Assembly (NCBI GenBank): GCA_026826555.1
Contig: JAKSZT010053928.1
Coordinates: 38,423,709 to 38,487,708 of the forward strand
Length of the DNA: 64,000 bases
Source of the DNA: Tolypeutes matacus
Lineage: Eukaryota > Chordata > Mammalia > Cingulata > Chlamyphoridae
Reading direction: 5' to 3'
Under the pieces are notes generated by a model that was not told where the DNA came from, did no database searches, and was given only the letters and a program-made list of their open reading frames with translations. Position numbers and translations under genes: made by a program. Of this stretch, positions 24,455-37,404 are shown piece by piece (positions within the stretch are counted from its first letter, which is position 1; each line of letters opens with the position of its first letter).

Positions 24455-27400
24455 TTTCTTTAAATTCTAAATACAACAAGGATGTATTATGTTTATCTGT
24501 AAATTCAGAGTTGCATTCCTTATTCAGGTACATTGTATTGGCTTTCTAGGTACTAAAGGAGAGCACAATGGAGTGAAAACAGTGACATTCATGCTGAGTA
24601 TCTTTGATGCTTTCTCTAAAAACAACAATTTTATTTTCTAATTCAAGAGTGTGATCCAGCTGGCAGATATCCCATCCAATTCAATTGACAGTATTGAGCT
24701 GCAATGACATAATATTTTGCTAACTGATTATTTCAATGGGCAATTTTTTACCCATGAATGTGCTCTAATGTGGAGGTTTTACATGTTTTTATTCTCATGG
24801 GAATAAATATATCATATGAAATTATTTGGATTAGACAAGAACATGGCAAATGGGAGCACCAAAGACCATTTATTTATGACAGTATTTACATTTTAACCTT
24901 TTTCACAGTAATATATTTATATTTACACCCATGCATATAATTCTAGTCAGTAAATTTTATAGTATTATTTGGCAGTGCTAAGACCTGCGTAGTAACTACA
25001 CCAATGACATACATATTTTAATAATAAGGACAGAAAAGTAAATTATCCAAGATAGAGCACTCATTTTAAGCAATTTTAAAAATATTGAAACCTTATAATA
25101 TACAGTATAATATTATATACAGTATAATCAAACCAGAATAGAATGCTAGTTTATTGATTCTCTTTTGATATAAAATATAATGTCCAAGAAGCACACTGTA
25201 AAGACTAGATGAGCTGAAATCAAAGTTGAAGTGATATTATATAATATTAATGATAATATAGAAAACTGTAAAAACAAATGACAAAACAATCTAATTTAAA
25301 GATAGCATAAAATTTATTACATATTTTTAAAAATTACATAAAACTGCCTTTCATTTTTAATTTGTCATAAACATTAGTTTTTCAGGTCAATAAATATTTC
25401 TTAATGTTAACATAATAGTCTACTGTATACTTCTGTGACATTTTTTATTAATTCAGCCCTGTATATAAACATTTAAGGATTTATTCTTTTTCCTTTTTTG
25501 AAATTATAGTCATTGTGATTACCATCCATATAATTGGTTATTTGCAGAGCTTAGGATACTGTTTTAGAAGTAAAATTTCTGGGTGAAATGTTTTACACAT
25601 TTCTGAGCCTTGCTTTTTGGAATACCATAGTCATTCTATCAGCTGCTGAAAGCAATATTCCACTCCTTTCCTCCCCAAAGGTTTCTGATTAGATACTTAA
25701 TTTTCTTTATTTCATTCAGAATGGTGTGGTTTTCAGACCCTTCTCCATCATAATTTCCGTGCCTTAAACCTGTTTCCATTTGTCAGAGTGCCTCCAAAAA
25801 CTGAAAATCAAGAACTGATGATAATAAAGATATATGTAAGAAAAGGTCCACAGGAGTTACTCTTTCCTCGACACAATTATATATAGACTTTGGTTACCAG
25901 GAACAAAGAATTTCATTCTGATTATCTCAAATAATGGGGAAAAAGTATCTATTGTGAGAATCTCAAGATAACCCAAAGTGAACAACCACAGAGTGGCCAA
26001 ATCTCATACAGACAGACCTATAGGGTAAATTGATAGAAGGAAGCCCAAGAGACCTCAACAACAAAACTTTATGGATGTTGACTTTAATTGACTCATGATC
26101 TACTATGGCTCTCCTGCCCCATGAACTCTCTCCATGTCTTGACCTTGCGGAGTCTGTTCTCATAGCTAACCACATGGATCCTTCACTGTCCCAGTTCAGA
26201 TTCCTGAGGCCAAAGTCTTAAATGTCCCATTTCATCTTGGTTTGAGCAGAGCTTTTAATGTTCGATCAAACTGTAGGTCATTGGCCAACTATGTATTTGC
26301 TCCCCTTAAATCATAGGGAGGACCACTCAGTATAATCAACCTTGGGAGGGTGTGGAGATGTTGTTGCAGGATAAAGAACTTAGCCCTTTAGAACCCCTCA
26401 TTACCAAAGTGCAGTTTCCATTATGAGGGGTGAGAATAGGCATTACAGACAATGCAATTCCCATACTTGCCTACTACACCTAACATTTTGCAATTGAATC
26501 ACAACAAATAAAAGCCTAGTATTTGGATCCATTTTTAAAATTCTCCTCCAGTATTATGGTTGCTGATAGGAGTATGTATTTTGAAATATTCATACTCACC
26601 CTCTTTGGAATTTAAAAAGTCTAATGTATGACAACCTAGACATTTAATATATACAAATGACTACAAAGAAATAACAGAATAACAAGAGTATACAGAGGCA
26701 TGAGTGGAAATGGGTAGAAACTACCAAGGAATAAAAACTTGCTAAAAATGCAGACATAGAGTTTGGTTGATTTAAAGTCAGGGTAACCAAAGAGCCCCAT
26801 GCTTGTCAATCTGTCACTATAAAATAACACCACTTTCATTTAATATTCACATTGCTGTGATTCTAAGGCCCAACCTGCCTGGAAGACTGAGAGGTCCAAT
26901 TTTTTCTGAAGGTTTCCTGCCTTAGAAATTCCCCAGGATAATCAGAGTTCCTTACTTCAATTTTAAATTGCTTTTCTCATTGTTCAGAATCTTCAAGAGG
27001 AAGCCAGGACTACTTCCTGAGGAAGATCTTAACTGCTGACCTTCAGATATTCCCTCTTCCAGCAACACCTTATTGCCTAGAGTAGAGAGCTAGCCCTAGA
27101 CCTCAGAAATGTCCTCATTTACCATGCTGCCATGGAAGGAGCAGCACAAAATCACTCCTTGCTGCCCCCAGGTTCACTGGTGAATCTCTTTAGTAGCTCC
27201 AGTCTCCACTGCACCCAGAGGGAAGAGTGAGAAAGATCTGTTCTCCATTGTAGCATTTATTTAGGTTTTTCAAATTTGAACAACAACTTCTCAAGACCCA
27301 AGTGATACAGTTCTAGGTGGTCAGTATTTCAGTTCTTTATTTCTTTCTCTCTTTCGTTTACATGCAGCCATTTTGCTCAAAACATGTCCTGAGCACCAGA

Positions 27401-27514
27401 GTGATTGAATTGGGGGTTATTTCCAGTACCAGAATTTCTGTCAAATTATTAAGCATTTATTCATCATTATATAATTTATGCCATTCCAAGGAGCTGAAGA
27501 TACAAGGGTGAAAA
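24455..27514. other. Mostly unique intron with weak ancient LINE traces
   Basis: 25440-25720 weakly resembles an old antisense LINE (AAGTAAAATTTCTGGGTGAA). 25820-26490 and 26870-27250 have somewhat higher GC and may be worn LTRs, but no family can be named. No gene. Confidence 0.4.
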
Positions 27515-28090
27515 GGCAACTCCAGCCCCAACCTTTATGGAGCTTATGATTAGTGGGGGTAGACACTAAATGTATAAACATAAAAGGAAGTGTCAGATAG
27601 GGAAAAGGGCTATGAAATTAAACAGGGTAGAGTTTCCAGGAAGTTCTTGCTGAGGAGATGCTATTTGAGTTTACACCTGAATGACAGGAACAATCTAGCC
27701 ATGTGATGATTTCTAAGGAAGAGTTTTTCAGGCAGAGAACATAGCAAATTAAAAGCCCTTAAGGCTAGAAAGTTCTGAACCGATCTAGATAGTGTTGGTA
27801 ATAAGGCAGGGCCTTCTTTTTAAGAGGAGAGGAGGACAAGGGAGAAGAGACCGTGAGGGATTTATCAGCTTTGACAAAAGACTGAGTACTTTTTTCTAAT
27901 AGCCAGTTTAAGGGTTAAACAGAAGAGTTTAATAATTTGGATTATGATCTAAGGGATCACTCTTCTCCTGAAGAATTTTAGGAGGCTGTTATAGGAGTTC
28001 ACATGACAGATTGTGGTGGTTTGGTCTAGGGTTGTAGCAGTGTAACTGGAAGGTATGGAGGACTTGAGAAATAATTTGGTGGTAGGTAAT
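27515..28090 (+). mobile_element. L2 LINE fragment
   Basis: AACCTTTATGGAGCTTATGA, GACACTAAATGTATAAACAT, GGAGATGCTATTTGAGTTTA, AGGAGGCTGTTATAGGAG and GTTGTAGCAGTG follow the order of the L2 3' region. Confidence 0.7.
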
Positions 28091-28199
28091 TGGGATATAT
28101 TTTGGAGGTAATGTTCAGACCTGCTCTCTCAATGGTTCCTGCTGTCCTTCACAGCCTGGAATTTCAAAATGTCTTATACTCTCTTTTTACTTTTTCTTT

Positions 28200-28223
28200 G
28201 TGTGTGTGTGTGTGCGCGCGCGC
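28200..28223. repeat. (TG)n(CG)n microsatellite
   Basis: Short TG tract passing into CGCGCG. It is followed by an L1-like antisense 3'-UTR scrap to about 28330. Confidence 0.85.
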
Positions 28224-28389
28224 CCTAACATATACACAACATAACATTTCCCATTTTAACTATTTTCTTGTAAACAATCCAATGGTAATAATAACATTTC
28301 CAGACTCTTTTTAATAACTTCCCCAGCCCTTAATAGATGATTGTATATGGCGAAGGGCCATTACCTAACTTAATCCTCTTTAGGCACTG

Positions 28390-28887
28390 CTTAAGAACCA
28401 CATCCCTGCACTGGACGGCATGTCTGCACACCAGAAACATGCTGTTTTTGTAATCCTAGATCAGAAGTACTCCTTGGAGAATGCTCCCCACATGTCTACC
28501 CTGTTCAAGAATGTCCTGGATAAATATGGACCTCTAAAGTCCCTACCTCAGACCTTTTACCCAGAGAACATGAAAGATGTGCTATGCTAACTGGCTGGCA
28601 TAGAAGCCCATCATTGAGGATTGTGTGAGGCCCGAGAAACAGAACGGGAAGCCAGGGCTGCAACAAAGCCCCATCAAGTAGTCCAGAAATCCCTGGCTCT
28701 TGACATCATGGATGAGGACATGAAGCTGATGTTATCCACACTGTTCAAGGTTCTATCCTTGCTGATGAATATCCCATCAAACTTCTCCAGCCTTATTGTG
28801 TCAGGTATTAAAGAGGACAACAGCCTGCTCCGCTAGGGCTTCCTGCAGGCTAAGCCAGAACAGGCAATGATGGCTCAGAAGCCCTAA
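28390..28887 (+). pseudogene. Retropseudogene of an unidentified protein gene (C-terminal part)
   Basis: A single uninterrupted frame of 166 codons broken only by point-mutation stops (TAA 28588, TGA 28615, TAG 28834) before a terminal TAA at 28885. The readable protein has clear coding character: KNHIPALDGMSAHQ, NVLDKYGPLKSLPQTFYPEN, then DIMDEDMKLMLSTLFKVLSL and NIPSNFSSLIVSGIKEDNSL. There is no intron and no frameshift. A 3'-UTR-like, GC-richer stretch follows to about 29290. This looks like a 5'-truncated processed copy, but I see no A-tail or flanking repeat. I do not recognise the parent gene. Confidence 0.65.
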
Positions 28888-29295
28888 AGCCGCTTTCCAA
28901 CCTGCCCCATTGACCAGTGCCTGAAAGACTGTGGCCTGTGGTGGACCAGGGAGCAGCTCTTCCTACAGAAGAGAGCCCACCCCTAGAGGCTGAGCCTCAT
29001 GTTGGGGAAACTCACCTTGTCCTGAGAGCTTGGAAGGTCACAGACCCATTCTCAAGTTTACACAGGCTTGGGGTGGGTGGAGGCAGTCAGGTGACTTGGG
29101 TGGGACCCTGGCACCACCTCATCTGCCTGCAGGGAACATTCTGTAGCCAGCCCCTCCACAGACTGCTCAGGTGGAGGCAAAGCAGGGCCACAGCATAGTC
29201 CCTTCATCCATGGCTGAGGTACGACTCCAGGTCTTAACAGAACAAGCCCACTGCTTGGGCATGCTAGGTTCCTCTTCCTTGTGCTACAGGGAACT
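28888..29295 (+). pseudogene. Probable 3' UTR of the unidentified retropseudogene
   Basis: GC-richer than the intron around it and continuous with the dead reading frame. Contains no coding sequence of its own. Its right limit is set by the return to AT-rich sequence and is approximate. Confidence 0.5.
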
Positions 29296-30689
29296 CCATT
29301 AGCTAAATATGAGGAAAGTTACTCTCTTAAATCTTTATCCTAAACAATGCAACGATAAAGTTCAAAGAATTAAGTTGTTTTCTTTGAACACTATTATCTT
29401 GCTTGTTGACAAGAGTTACAAAAATAAATGGAGGTCCTAATATTTTATTTCCTCTACCCAAATAAATCATCTTGGTAGAACTTGGGGACTACTGCATTAT
29501 ATGGATGCCTCAAGATCTTGGGAGTGATCACCCCAGGCAGTTAGAACAGAAAGAAGAGGCCGGTTTCTTTCCACCAGTGAGAAATAAACCACTAATCTAA
29601 GTCAGCCTCCCTGTAAATGCATGCCCCTAGCCACAAGATAAGTGGTATAAAGCCATAGAAAAGTAATTCAAATCCATTCATTCCTATTGATAGCAGGTGG
29701 AGATAGTTTTCTAAATGTTTATATAATAGCATCAATATAGCCACGTTTATGTTTCATGTTTTTTGTTGACTCATTAATTTTTTCATTCAATATAGCTGCC
29801 AATTATTGTCCTTACCATTCAAGTCACTGGACTAAAAAATTCATATATGAGTGTGGTAACACTATTACCATTTTATAGATGAGGAGAATGATACTGAGTC
29901 TAAGTAAGTTGCTCAAGATCACCCAGAAATTAAGTGTCGCAGCCAAGTACCAAATCAGGCTTGTGTGACTCCAAACCACATTCTCTCACCTCCTATAATG
30001 ACTCTCAACCAATTTGAAAACTGACCATGTGACAGTCATTGGAGTATGTATGTATGTATGATAAGACAGGTTAGTAAGATAAAGTACCTGTCCTGATGAA
30101 TCTTACATTTTAAATAAGGAGCAGACATGTAAATTTTTAAATGTGCTATAATATTATAAATGTTATTATAGAATTATATAGGCCACAGAACAACACAAAG
30201 GATCAGGTGAAGCATTCTACCTCTTGGGGCAAGCAGAGCTTACTATAGGTGGTATCATTTGATTTGAGTCTGTTAAACTAGAATCCATTATCCAGGTAAT
30301 AAGATGGAGGTGGAAGTAGTGCAGAAGGTAAAGATTCCAGATGAAGAAAGTAAATTGAGGAGAAACACAAAAAGTATGAAAATGGTTGTGAATTATATAT
30401 AAATATATATATATATATATTAATTTTATTTCAAATTCATAAAAATAAAACAACAGAAAAAGGCAGCTCAACAAGTTATGGAAACATTGCTCCTAAAAAA
30501 GTTCTTTTTCAGACATTTTTATCTCATCTAATTCCAACTACTAACTCTCTTGTTCCTCTAGTGTTCAGAAAGATACACAGATGAACACAGATTAGTTCAA
30601 TGACATAGTCAAGGTCTCCTTATTAATGAAAAAAAAAATGAAGCAAACAAAACAATGCTTAATTATATTCATATCTCACAGAATATACC
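29296..30689. other. Intron with a MIR (about 29855-29990) and an AT microsatellite
   Basis: The MIR core reads CCATTTTATAGATGAGGAGA then AAGTAAGTTGCTCAAGATCA. A possible L2 scrap runs 30010-30240, with GTAT repeats at 30047-30059. An (AT)n lies at 30394-30421. No gene. Confidence 0.6.
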
Positions 30690-32317
30690 CCATATTCTTT
30701 TTTTACCTTCGAATTAATTTGGTATCAACTTTGCTTTTGCTACAAAACCATTAAATGTTGTTGTTAACTATAGTCCATAAATTATATTAGTTATATTTTT
30801 CTCGTGTATCACCAATTCTTAACATCCTGACGTAGAACATTCCTTTATTTATATTATTAACTACAATCCTCATCTACTTCCAAAATCATTGTTAAATATT
30901 CCTAATATTATCCTCCAGCTTTTCTCCAACTAACATTAATCTTTCCAGACTACTCGTTTCAACCAAAATCACATCCATAATACAACAGTGTTGGTTGCAT
31001 TCATTATAATGTGTTACCATAAAGTCCAGCCATTACCACATATTTACATTTGACCTTATAAAACATTCTATATACATCCAGCATCTTCTCCCCCTTTTCA
31101 TCCCACATTCCATCTCCCACCAACCTACACTTCATAGTTTGTAAGTCTTGTCATTGTATTTAGTTCATATCAGTGAGACAATACAATATTTGTTCTTTTG
31201 TGTCTGGCTTATTTCACTCGACATAATATCCTCAAGCTTCCTCCAGGTTGTCATGCCTTTCCACAATTAATTTCTTCTTAGAGCTAAGTAATATTCCAAC
31301 ATATGAATATACCACATCTTGTTTTTCCATTCATCAGTTGACACACACTTAGGTTGTTTAAATCTTCTAGCAATCGTGAATAATGCCACTATGAACATCA
31401 GTGTGCAAATTATCTGTCCGTGTCCTTGCTTTTAGTTCTTCTGAAAATATTCCTAGTAGCGGGATTGCTGGATCATGTGGCAGTTCTATATTAAGTTTCC
31501 TGAGGAACCGCCAAATCATCTTCCAAAGAGGTTGCACCATTTTACAATCCCTTATTTCTCCACATTGAGAGGAGATGTGCACTTGAAGCTTTCTGTTTTT
31601 TAATAATGGCCATTCTGTATGGTGTGAGATGATAACTCACTGTAGTTTTGATCTCCATTTCCCTAATAGCTAGTGATTTTGAACATCTTTTCATGTATCT
31701 TTTGGCCATTTGTATTTCCACTTTGGAAAAATGTTCAATTATTTTGCCCATTTTTTATTGGGTTTGTTTGTTGTTTTGTCATTAAGTTGTGTGATCTCTT
31801 TATATAATATGGAGATCAGTCCCTTATAATATGTATGATTGCCAAAGATATTTTTTCCCCATTAAGTAGGCTGCCTTTTAACTTTATTGGCAAAGTCTTT
31901 TGAGGAACAAGCATATTTAATTTTGAGGCAGTCTCATTTATCTCTTTTTTCATTTGTTGCTCATGCTTTGGGTATAAGATCCAAGAAACTACTGCCAACC
32001 ACTAGCTCTTGAAGATGTTTTCCTACTTTTTCTTCCAGGAGTTCTATGGTTCTTGCTTTTATATTTAGGTCCTTGATTCATTTTGAATTAATTTTTGTAT
32101 AAGATGTGGGATAAGGTTCCTCTTTCTTTCTTTCATTTATGGATATCCAGTTTTCCCAGCACCGTTTGTTGAATAGGCTATTCTGACCCAGCTGAATGGG
32201 TTTGACACCCTTGTCAAAAATCACTTGACCTTAGATGTGAGGATTTATTTCTGAACTCTCAATTTGATTCCATTGGTCAATCTGTCTATCTTTATACCAG
32301 TACCATCCCATGCTGTT

Positions 32318-32767
32318 GTTTTTTTTTTAAGATTTATTTATTTCTGCCCTTCTCCCCCATTGTTTTTGCACTCACTTCTGCTCTCTGTATCCATTTGTGT
32401 GTGTTTTTCTGTGTCTGCTTGTCTTCTCTTTAGGCAGCACTGGAAACTGATCCTGGGACCTTCCGGAGTGGGAGAGAGGCACTCAATCTCTTGCGCCATC
32501 TCAGCTCCTGGTCTGCTATGTCTCTTATTGTCTCTCCTCTGTGTCTCTTTTTGTTGTCATCTTGCTCTGCCAGCTCTCTGCGCAGGCCAGCATTCCTGCA
32601 TGGGCCAGAACTCCGTGTGGACCAACTTTCTGCTTGGATCAGCTCACCACATGGGCCAGCTTACCACATGGGCCAACTTGCCTTCACCAGGAGGCCCTGG
32701 GAATCGAACCCTGGACCTCCTATATATGGTAGATAGGAGCTCAATCACTTGAGCCACATCTGCTTCC
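32318..32767 (-). mobile_element. DAS-type SINE, long form, antisense
   Basis: On the minus strand it begins GGGAAGCAGATGTGGCTCAA, with a B-box region GGTTCGATTCCCAGGG, a body with repeated CACATGGGCCAGCTT-like units, and an AAATAAATCTTAAAAA tail (T run at about 32318). About 450 bases, roughly twice the short form at 24236. It lies inside the antisense L1. The duplicated target is degenerate (CCATGCTGTTGTTTT against CCAAGTGTTTTT). Confidence 0.82.
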
Positions 32768-33828
32768 CACCAAGTGTTTTTATCACTGTATCTGGATAGT
32801 ATGCTTTAAAGTCTGAAAGTGAGAGTTCTCCAACTTCATTCATTTTGAAGATATTTTTGGCTATTCAGGGGCCCTTGCCTCCCAACTAAATTTGCTAATT
32901 GGTTTTTCCAATTCTACAAAGAACGATATGGATTTTTTATTGGAACTGTGTTAAATCTCTAGATAAGTTTGGGTAAAATTGACATCTTAATGATATTTAG
33001 TCTTCCAACCCATGAACCTCTGAATATCCTTCCATTTATTTAGATCATCATTGGTTTCTTTTACCAATGTTTTATAATCTTCTAAGTACAGGTCCTTTAT
33101 GTCCTTGGTTAAATTTATTTCTAAATATTTTGTCACTATTGTAAATGGAATTTTTTTATGACTTCCTCCTGAGGTATTTCCATATATTTGTGGATTTTCC
33201 CATTTTCTGCCTGTTATTAATTTCCAACTTAATTCCATTATGATCAGAGAAAGTGTTTTTTTTTTTTTTATAATTGCGATGCTTTTAAATTGATTGAGAT
33301 CTGACTTATGTTCCAACCTATGGTGTATACTGGAGAAAGATCCATGATCACTTGAGAAGAATGTATATCTTGCTCTTTGGGTTGTGATGTTCTATGAATG
33401 TCTATTAGATCTAGTTCATTTATCATATTATTCAAGTTCCCAGTTTCCTTATTTATCCTCTGTCCAGACATTCTATCTAATGCAGAGACTGGAGTGTTGA
33501 AGTCTCCAACTATTATCATAGAGATGCCTGTTTCTCCCTTCTGTATTGCCAGTGTGTGTCTCATGTATTTTTGGGTATCTATGTTAGGTGCATAAATATT
33601 TATATTGTTATTTCTTCTTGGTGAATTGTCCCTTTCATAAATATATAGTAACTTACTTCATCTCTTATAAGAGTTTTTCATTTAAGATCTATTTTATCTG
33701 ATATTAGTATCACTATACCCACTCTTTTTAAATTACTATTAGCATGGAATAACTTTTTCTAACCTTTCACTTTCAGCCTGATTGTGTCCTTATGTTTAAA
33801 GTAGGCTCTTGTAAACAACAAATAGATG

Positions 33829-33859
33829 ACTCTTTTTTTTTTTTTTTTTTTTTTTTTTC
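33829..33859. repeat. Poly(T) tract inside the antisense L1
   Basis: An uninterrupted T run of about 27 bases preceding CTGTCCATTCTATCAG. Probably an expansion of an L1 A-run. Confidence 0.75.
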
Positions 33860-34738
33860 TGTCCATTCTATCAGTCTATGTCTTTTAATTGGGGGAGTTC
33901 AATCTATTAACATTCAGTGTTACTACTGTAAAGGTATTACTTTCTTCATTCAATTTATCCCTTGGCTTTCTGTTTTCACATCTTATTATTGTCTGTCTTT
34001 TAACCATTTCAATTTCTTCACTTATGTTCTTCATTTCTACTCTCTTTCCCAGGGCTCTCTCCCTTGTCTTTTCATGTCAGGCTGTAGCACACCCATTAAT
34101 GTCTCTTGTAGATTCAATCTCTTGGTAACATACTCTCTCAATTTCTGTTTGTCTGTAAAGACTAAACTCACCTTTATTTCTGAAGGATAGTTTTGCCAGA
34201 TAAAGAATTCTGGGCTGGAATTTTTTTCTCTTGCTGTACCTTAAATATATCATACCACTCCCTTCTTGCCTCTATGGTTTTTGAAGAGAGATCTGCACTT
34301 AGCCTTATTAAATCTCTCTTGAAAGCAATGCATTGCTTTTCTCTTGCTGCTCTCAAATTAACTTTTTTTCTTTGGCCTTTGACAATCTGAATAGTGGGTG
34401 TCTCAGATTAGTGTAGTCAGAATTGTGGCAGGGAGCTGCTAATGGGTCCTGACCAGGTCTTCCATGCTTGGGAAAGAATTAGGAGAGAACAGCCTGTCTT
34501 CCTTCACTTTCCCAGCTGGTCAGCAAATGCACTCCTTGGCAAACCCTTCCACAGAGAAACACACAGGTGTGGCTGCTTAGTCTCTGAGTCCCCAGTCCCT
34601 CCTGGATAATCCATGCAGCACTTCCCTGGCATACAGGGGTCCCCAAAGCTGCTGCATCAGGCTACATCTATGCCTTCTCCCCTATTTTGCAAGAGTGCTA
34701 CACCCTGCCTTAGCTACTCCAACACCATCTTGGATCCT

Positions 34739-36846
34739 GATCTGTGAATTATAATTTTTGAAAACTATAAATACTATTAACTCTATTTTAACCTGTTAAT
34801 TGGAGTAATGGAAAATAGGACACAGATAACACATAATCCATTCATAATAAATACAATTGTGATAAAAGTTGGATATTTAATACAAGTGTATTTAGTTAAA
34901 CTATTCAAAGTCTTTTCTGATATGGGAGCTGAGTAGTTCTTCCTCCCCTCCTCCGCCTTCTCTCTCTCTCTCCCTCTTTCTCTTTCTTTTACTAAGGAAC
35001 AAAATCTTAGGTAACACCAATTTTCATTAATAAACTCTGCTTTTTATTTTCTGCATATATCATCAAGCAGTTCTTCTGAGCTGTTTGTTTTTGTTAGCTC
35101 CTTCCTCTGTCTCACTTCATTGTCTCCATCATTATACAAATACAAGTTCTCTGGCAACACAGTCAAGCCCTCATTAAAAATTAAAATACCAGCCATTCTC
35201 AAGTTTTTCTCCCCATAGCCTCAGATGGCACCCTTAGCTTTCAGTGAGGCAAGCCTCTCAATAAAACAATTAATTGAACAATTCTAAGGTCCTATCTGTC
35301 AGTTCAAGGTCACAAAGGCTTCAGTGCAAAATTCTAGACATTATCCTACAACGTTCCCCATCCCTCCTTCGCTGTCCTCCAAATTCTCTATTAAAATTGT
35401 ATAAATAAATAAAAGTCTTAGAAAAAGGCAGGGCAAAGAGACTTCTAGTTTCCTCACTATCACAAGAAACAGATTTTTGCAGAGTTGAATTGAAACTTCA
35501 GAGAGCTGCTCCTGCACAGAAGAGCAGCTAATAAACTTAGCAGACTGCTGTAAACAAACGTATCCACTTCTGATTATCCAGGTGGAGGGGCGTTCTTGAT
35601 TTGCAGTAGGTACAATTTAAAAATGTAATGGTTCCTATATAATTGTAAATAATAGACTCATTCTGATATACAGATATTACTCTCCCTCATAATAGGTTTA
35701 ATTATTTATATTTTAAACAAATTGCCTTTTGGTTATTTTCTTCCATATTTTTGTCCTAAATTGATTAAACTATCACTGGAAAATTTAAAATTGACTGCAA
35801 TTCAAAATACCTGGAAAATGGAGCATTGGGAGCAGTAACATAAATGGTGATGGGAAATTAAGCAGGTATTAAACCATGGATGGCCTTTGTGCCATGATAA
35901 GGGGTTTAATCATTGGAGAGTTTTAAGCAGCAGAGTGACATGTTTAGATTTGCATTTCAAAAGGATCACTTTAGTGTTTCCTCAGCGATGGTAGTCAGGA
36001 GAATAAGTGATGGAGCCCTGAGCTAAGCAATTTCAGAGGAAGTAAAATATCCCTAAGATAATAAGATGAACAGTTAAGTGGGATTGCTCCATTTGGATAG
36101 GAACCTGGGAGAGGTGATGGAAGTGGGGAGGGAGAAGGAGTATTCATTTTAAGAAGTCTACTGGGAAAGATGTATAACTGGGAAAAATAAAATGAATTTT
36201 TATTGTGATAATGTTAAATTTGAGGTAACTTTGTTATATCAAATATATCAAAGTTATATTCATAGTAGGTAGAAATCCCTGCTATGCAGTTGGAGATAGA
36301 AGGAAGATTAAGAGGATAGGCGTAATATATTGCTTTTGGAGCTATAAGGGTAATATGTAGTTACTAGAGTCAAAAGTGAGACTGGACACTCCATCCCTGC
36401 TCTGCCTGCTTCCCTCCCCCATTTCTATGCAGTAGACACTATTTGTTTAAATTATTTTGGCTATTTCTTTTGATCTTTCGATATGTATAATTTAAAGATA
36501 TTTATTGATCTACTATGGAAGCTAAAGAGTAAACTCTCTTAAGCCCTCTCTCAAACTTGCATTTCACTTCTTTCTCCTGAAGTTTACTGGTTTCCTGCTT
36601 CAATCTGGACAGACTGCTCTCTAGGTTTGCTGCTGTCATCCTAGGGTCTCTATTCACCATCACTGTGGGGCGTCCCTTTGTCTACCTTGTTTCCTAGATC
36701 CCATAAATTCTTACTCAGTTTACTTACTTGTTCAAATGAAGTACAGCTTCCAGCAGCCTTCTGAGAAAGACTGTCACGGGGCAAATTAATCAAGACTATG
36801 TGTGTTTGAAAATGCCTTTATTCTACTGTAACATTTGGTTAGTTGG
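34739..36846. other. Intron with a pyrimidine tract and an L2 fragment
   Basis: 34935-34992 is a TC-rich microsatellite. 35830-36330 resembles a + strand L2 3' region (AGCAGCAGAGTGACATG, AAAGGATCACTTTAGTG, AGGAACCTGGGAGAGG). The rest is unique. Confidence 0.55.
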
Positions 36847-37399
36847 TGTATTATTCAGCCAAAGGGGTGCTGATGCAAAGTACCAGAAAACTGTTCGCTT
36901 TTATAAAGGGTATTTATTTGGAGTAAAAGCTTACGGTTACAAGGCTCTCAAGAGTCCAACTTAAGGCTGTTTTCTCACCGAAGTCAGCTGCCACGTGTTG
37001 AAGCAAGATGGCAGGTGCTCTCTGCCTCCTCTTTCAGGGCTTCCTAAATTGGTTTCTGGCATAGGGCTCATTTCCTTCTAGGTTTTCTCAGCTGCAAACT
37101 CAGGTAAATGGCTCATCTCTCTCCGGGGCTCCAGGATCAAAACTGACAAAATTCTCTCTCTCTTCTTCCTGTGTCTTCTTGAGTGAGTGTCCATTTATAT
37201 CAGCCCACCAAGAGATGGGGAATACCCTGAGTCACACCCTAGTGACATGGTCAAATCAAAGGCCCTAAAGTGATTTAATTAAGTAAACTTAAAACCTTTG
37301 AATTTAATACAATCCAAGGGTATCACACCAAGAGCAACAGATCAGTTTACAAATGTAATCCCTCTTTTGGGGATTCATAAATAATCTCAGACTGCCACA
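36847..37399 (-). mobile_element. MaLR-like solo LTR
   Basis: TG...CA termini (TGTATTATTCAGCC to CTGCCACA) with a perfect 5-bp duplication GTTGG at 36842-36846 and 37400-37404. In minus orientation there is an AATAAATACC polyadenylation signal near the 3' end. About 553 bases with no internal genes, so it is a solo LTR left by recombination. Confidence 0.8.
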
Positions 37400-37404
37400 G
37401 TTGG

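Larger units (their letters stand above)
30690..34738 (-). mobile_element. L1, antisense, with most of ORF2 deleted and a DAS SINE inside
   Basis: Read on the minus strand from 34738: a 5' start CCAAGATGGTGTTGGAGTAG, a 5' UTR, ORF1 C-terminal wording (MRAAREKQCIAFKRD, 34174-34356), the start of ORF2 (33.9-33.3 kb, with an intact VGDFNTPVSALDR endonuclease motif), then at about 33180-33230 a jump to post-RT sequence (KYLEINLTKDIKDLYLEDYK). The C-terminal end (AIIKKQKASSAHLLSMWRNK, PLLGIFSEELKA) follows, then a 3' UTR to about 30700. The whole RT domain is missing. The DAS SINE at about 32318-32767 is a later insertion. Confidence 0.85.
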
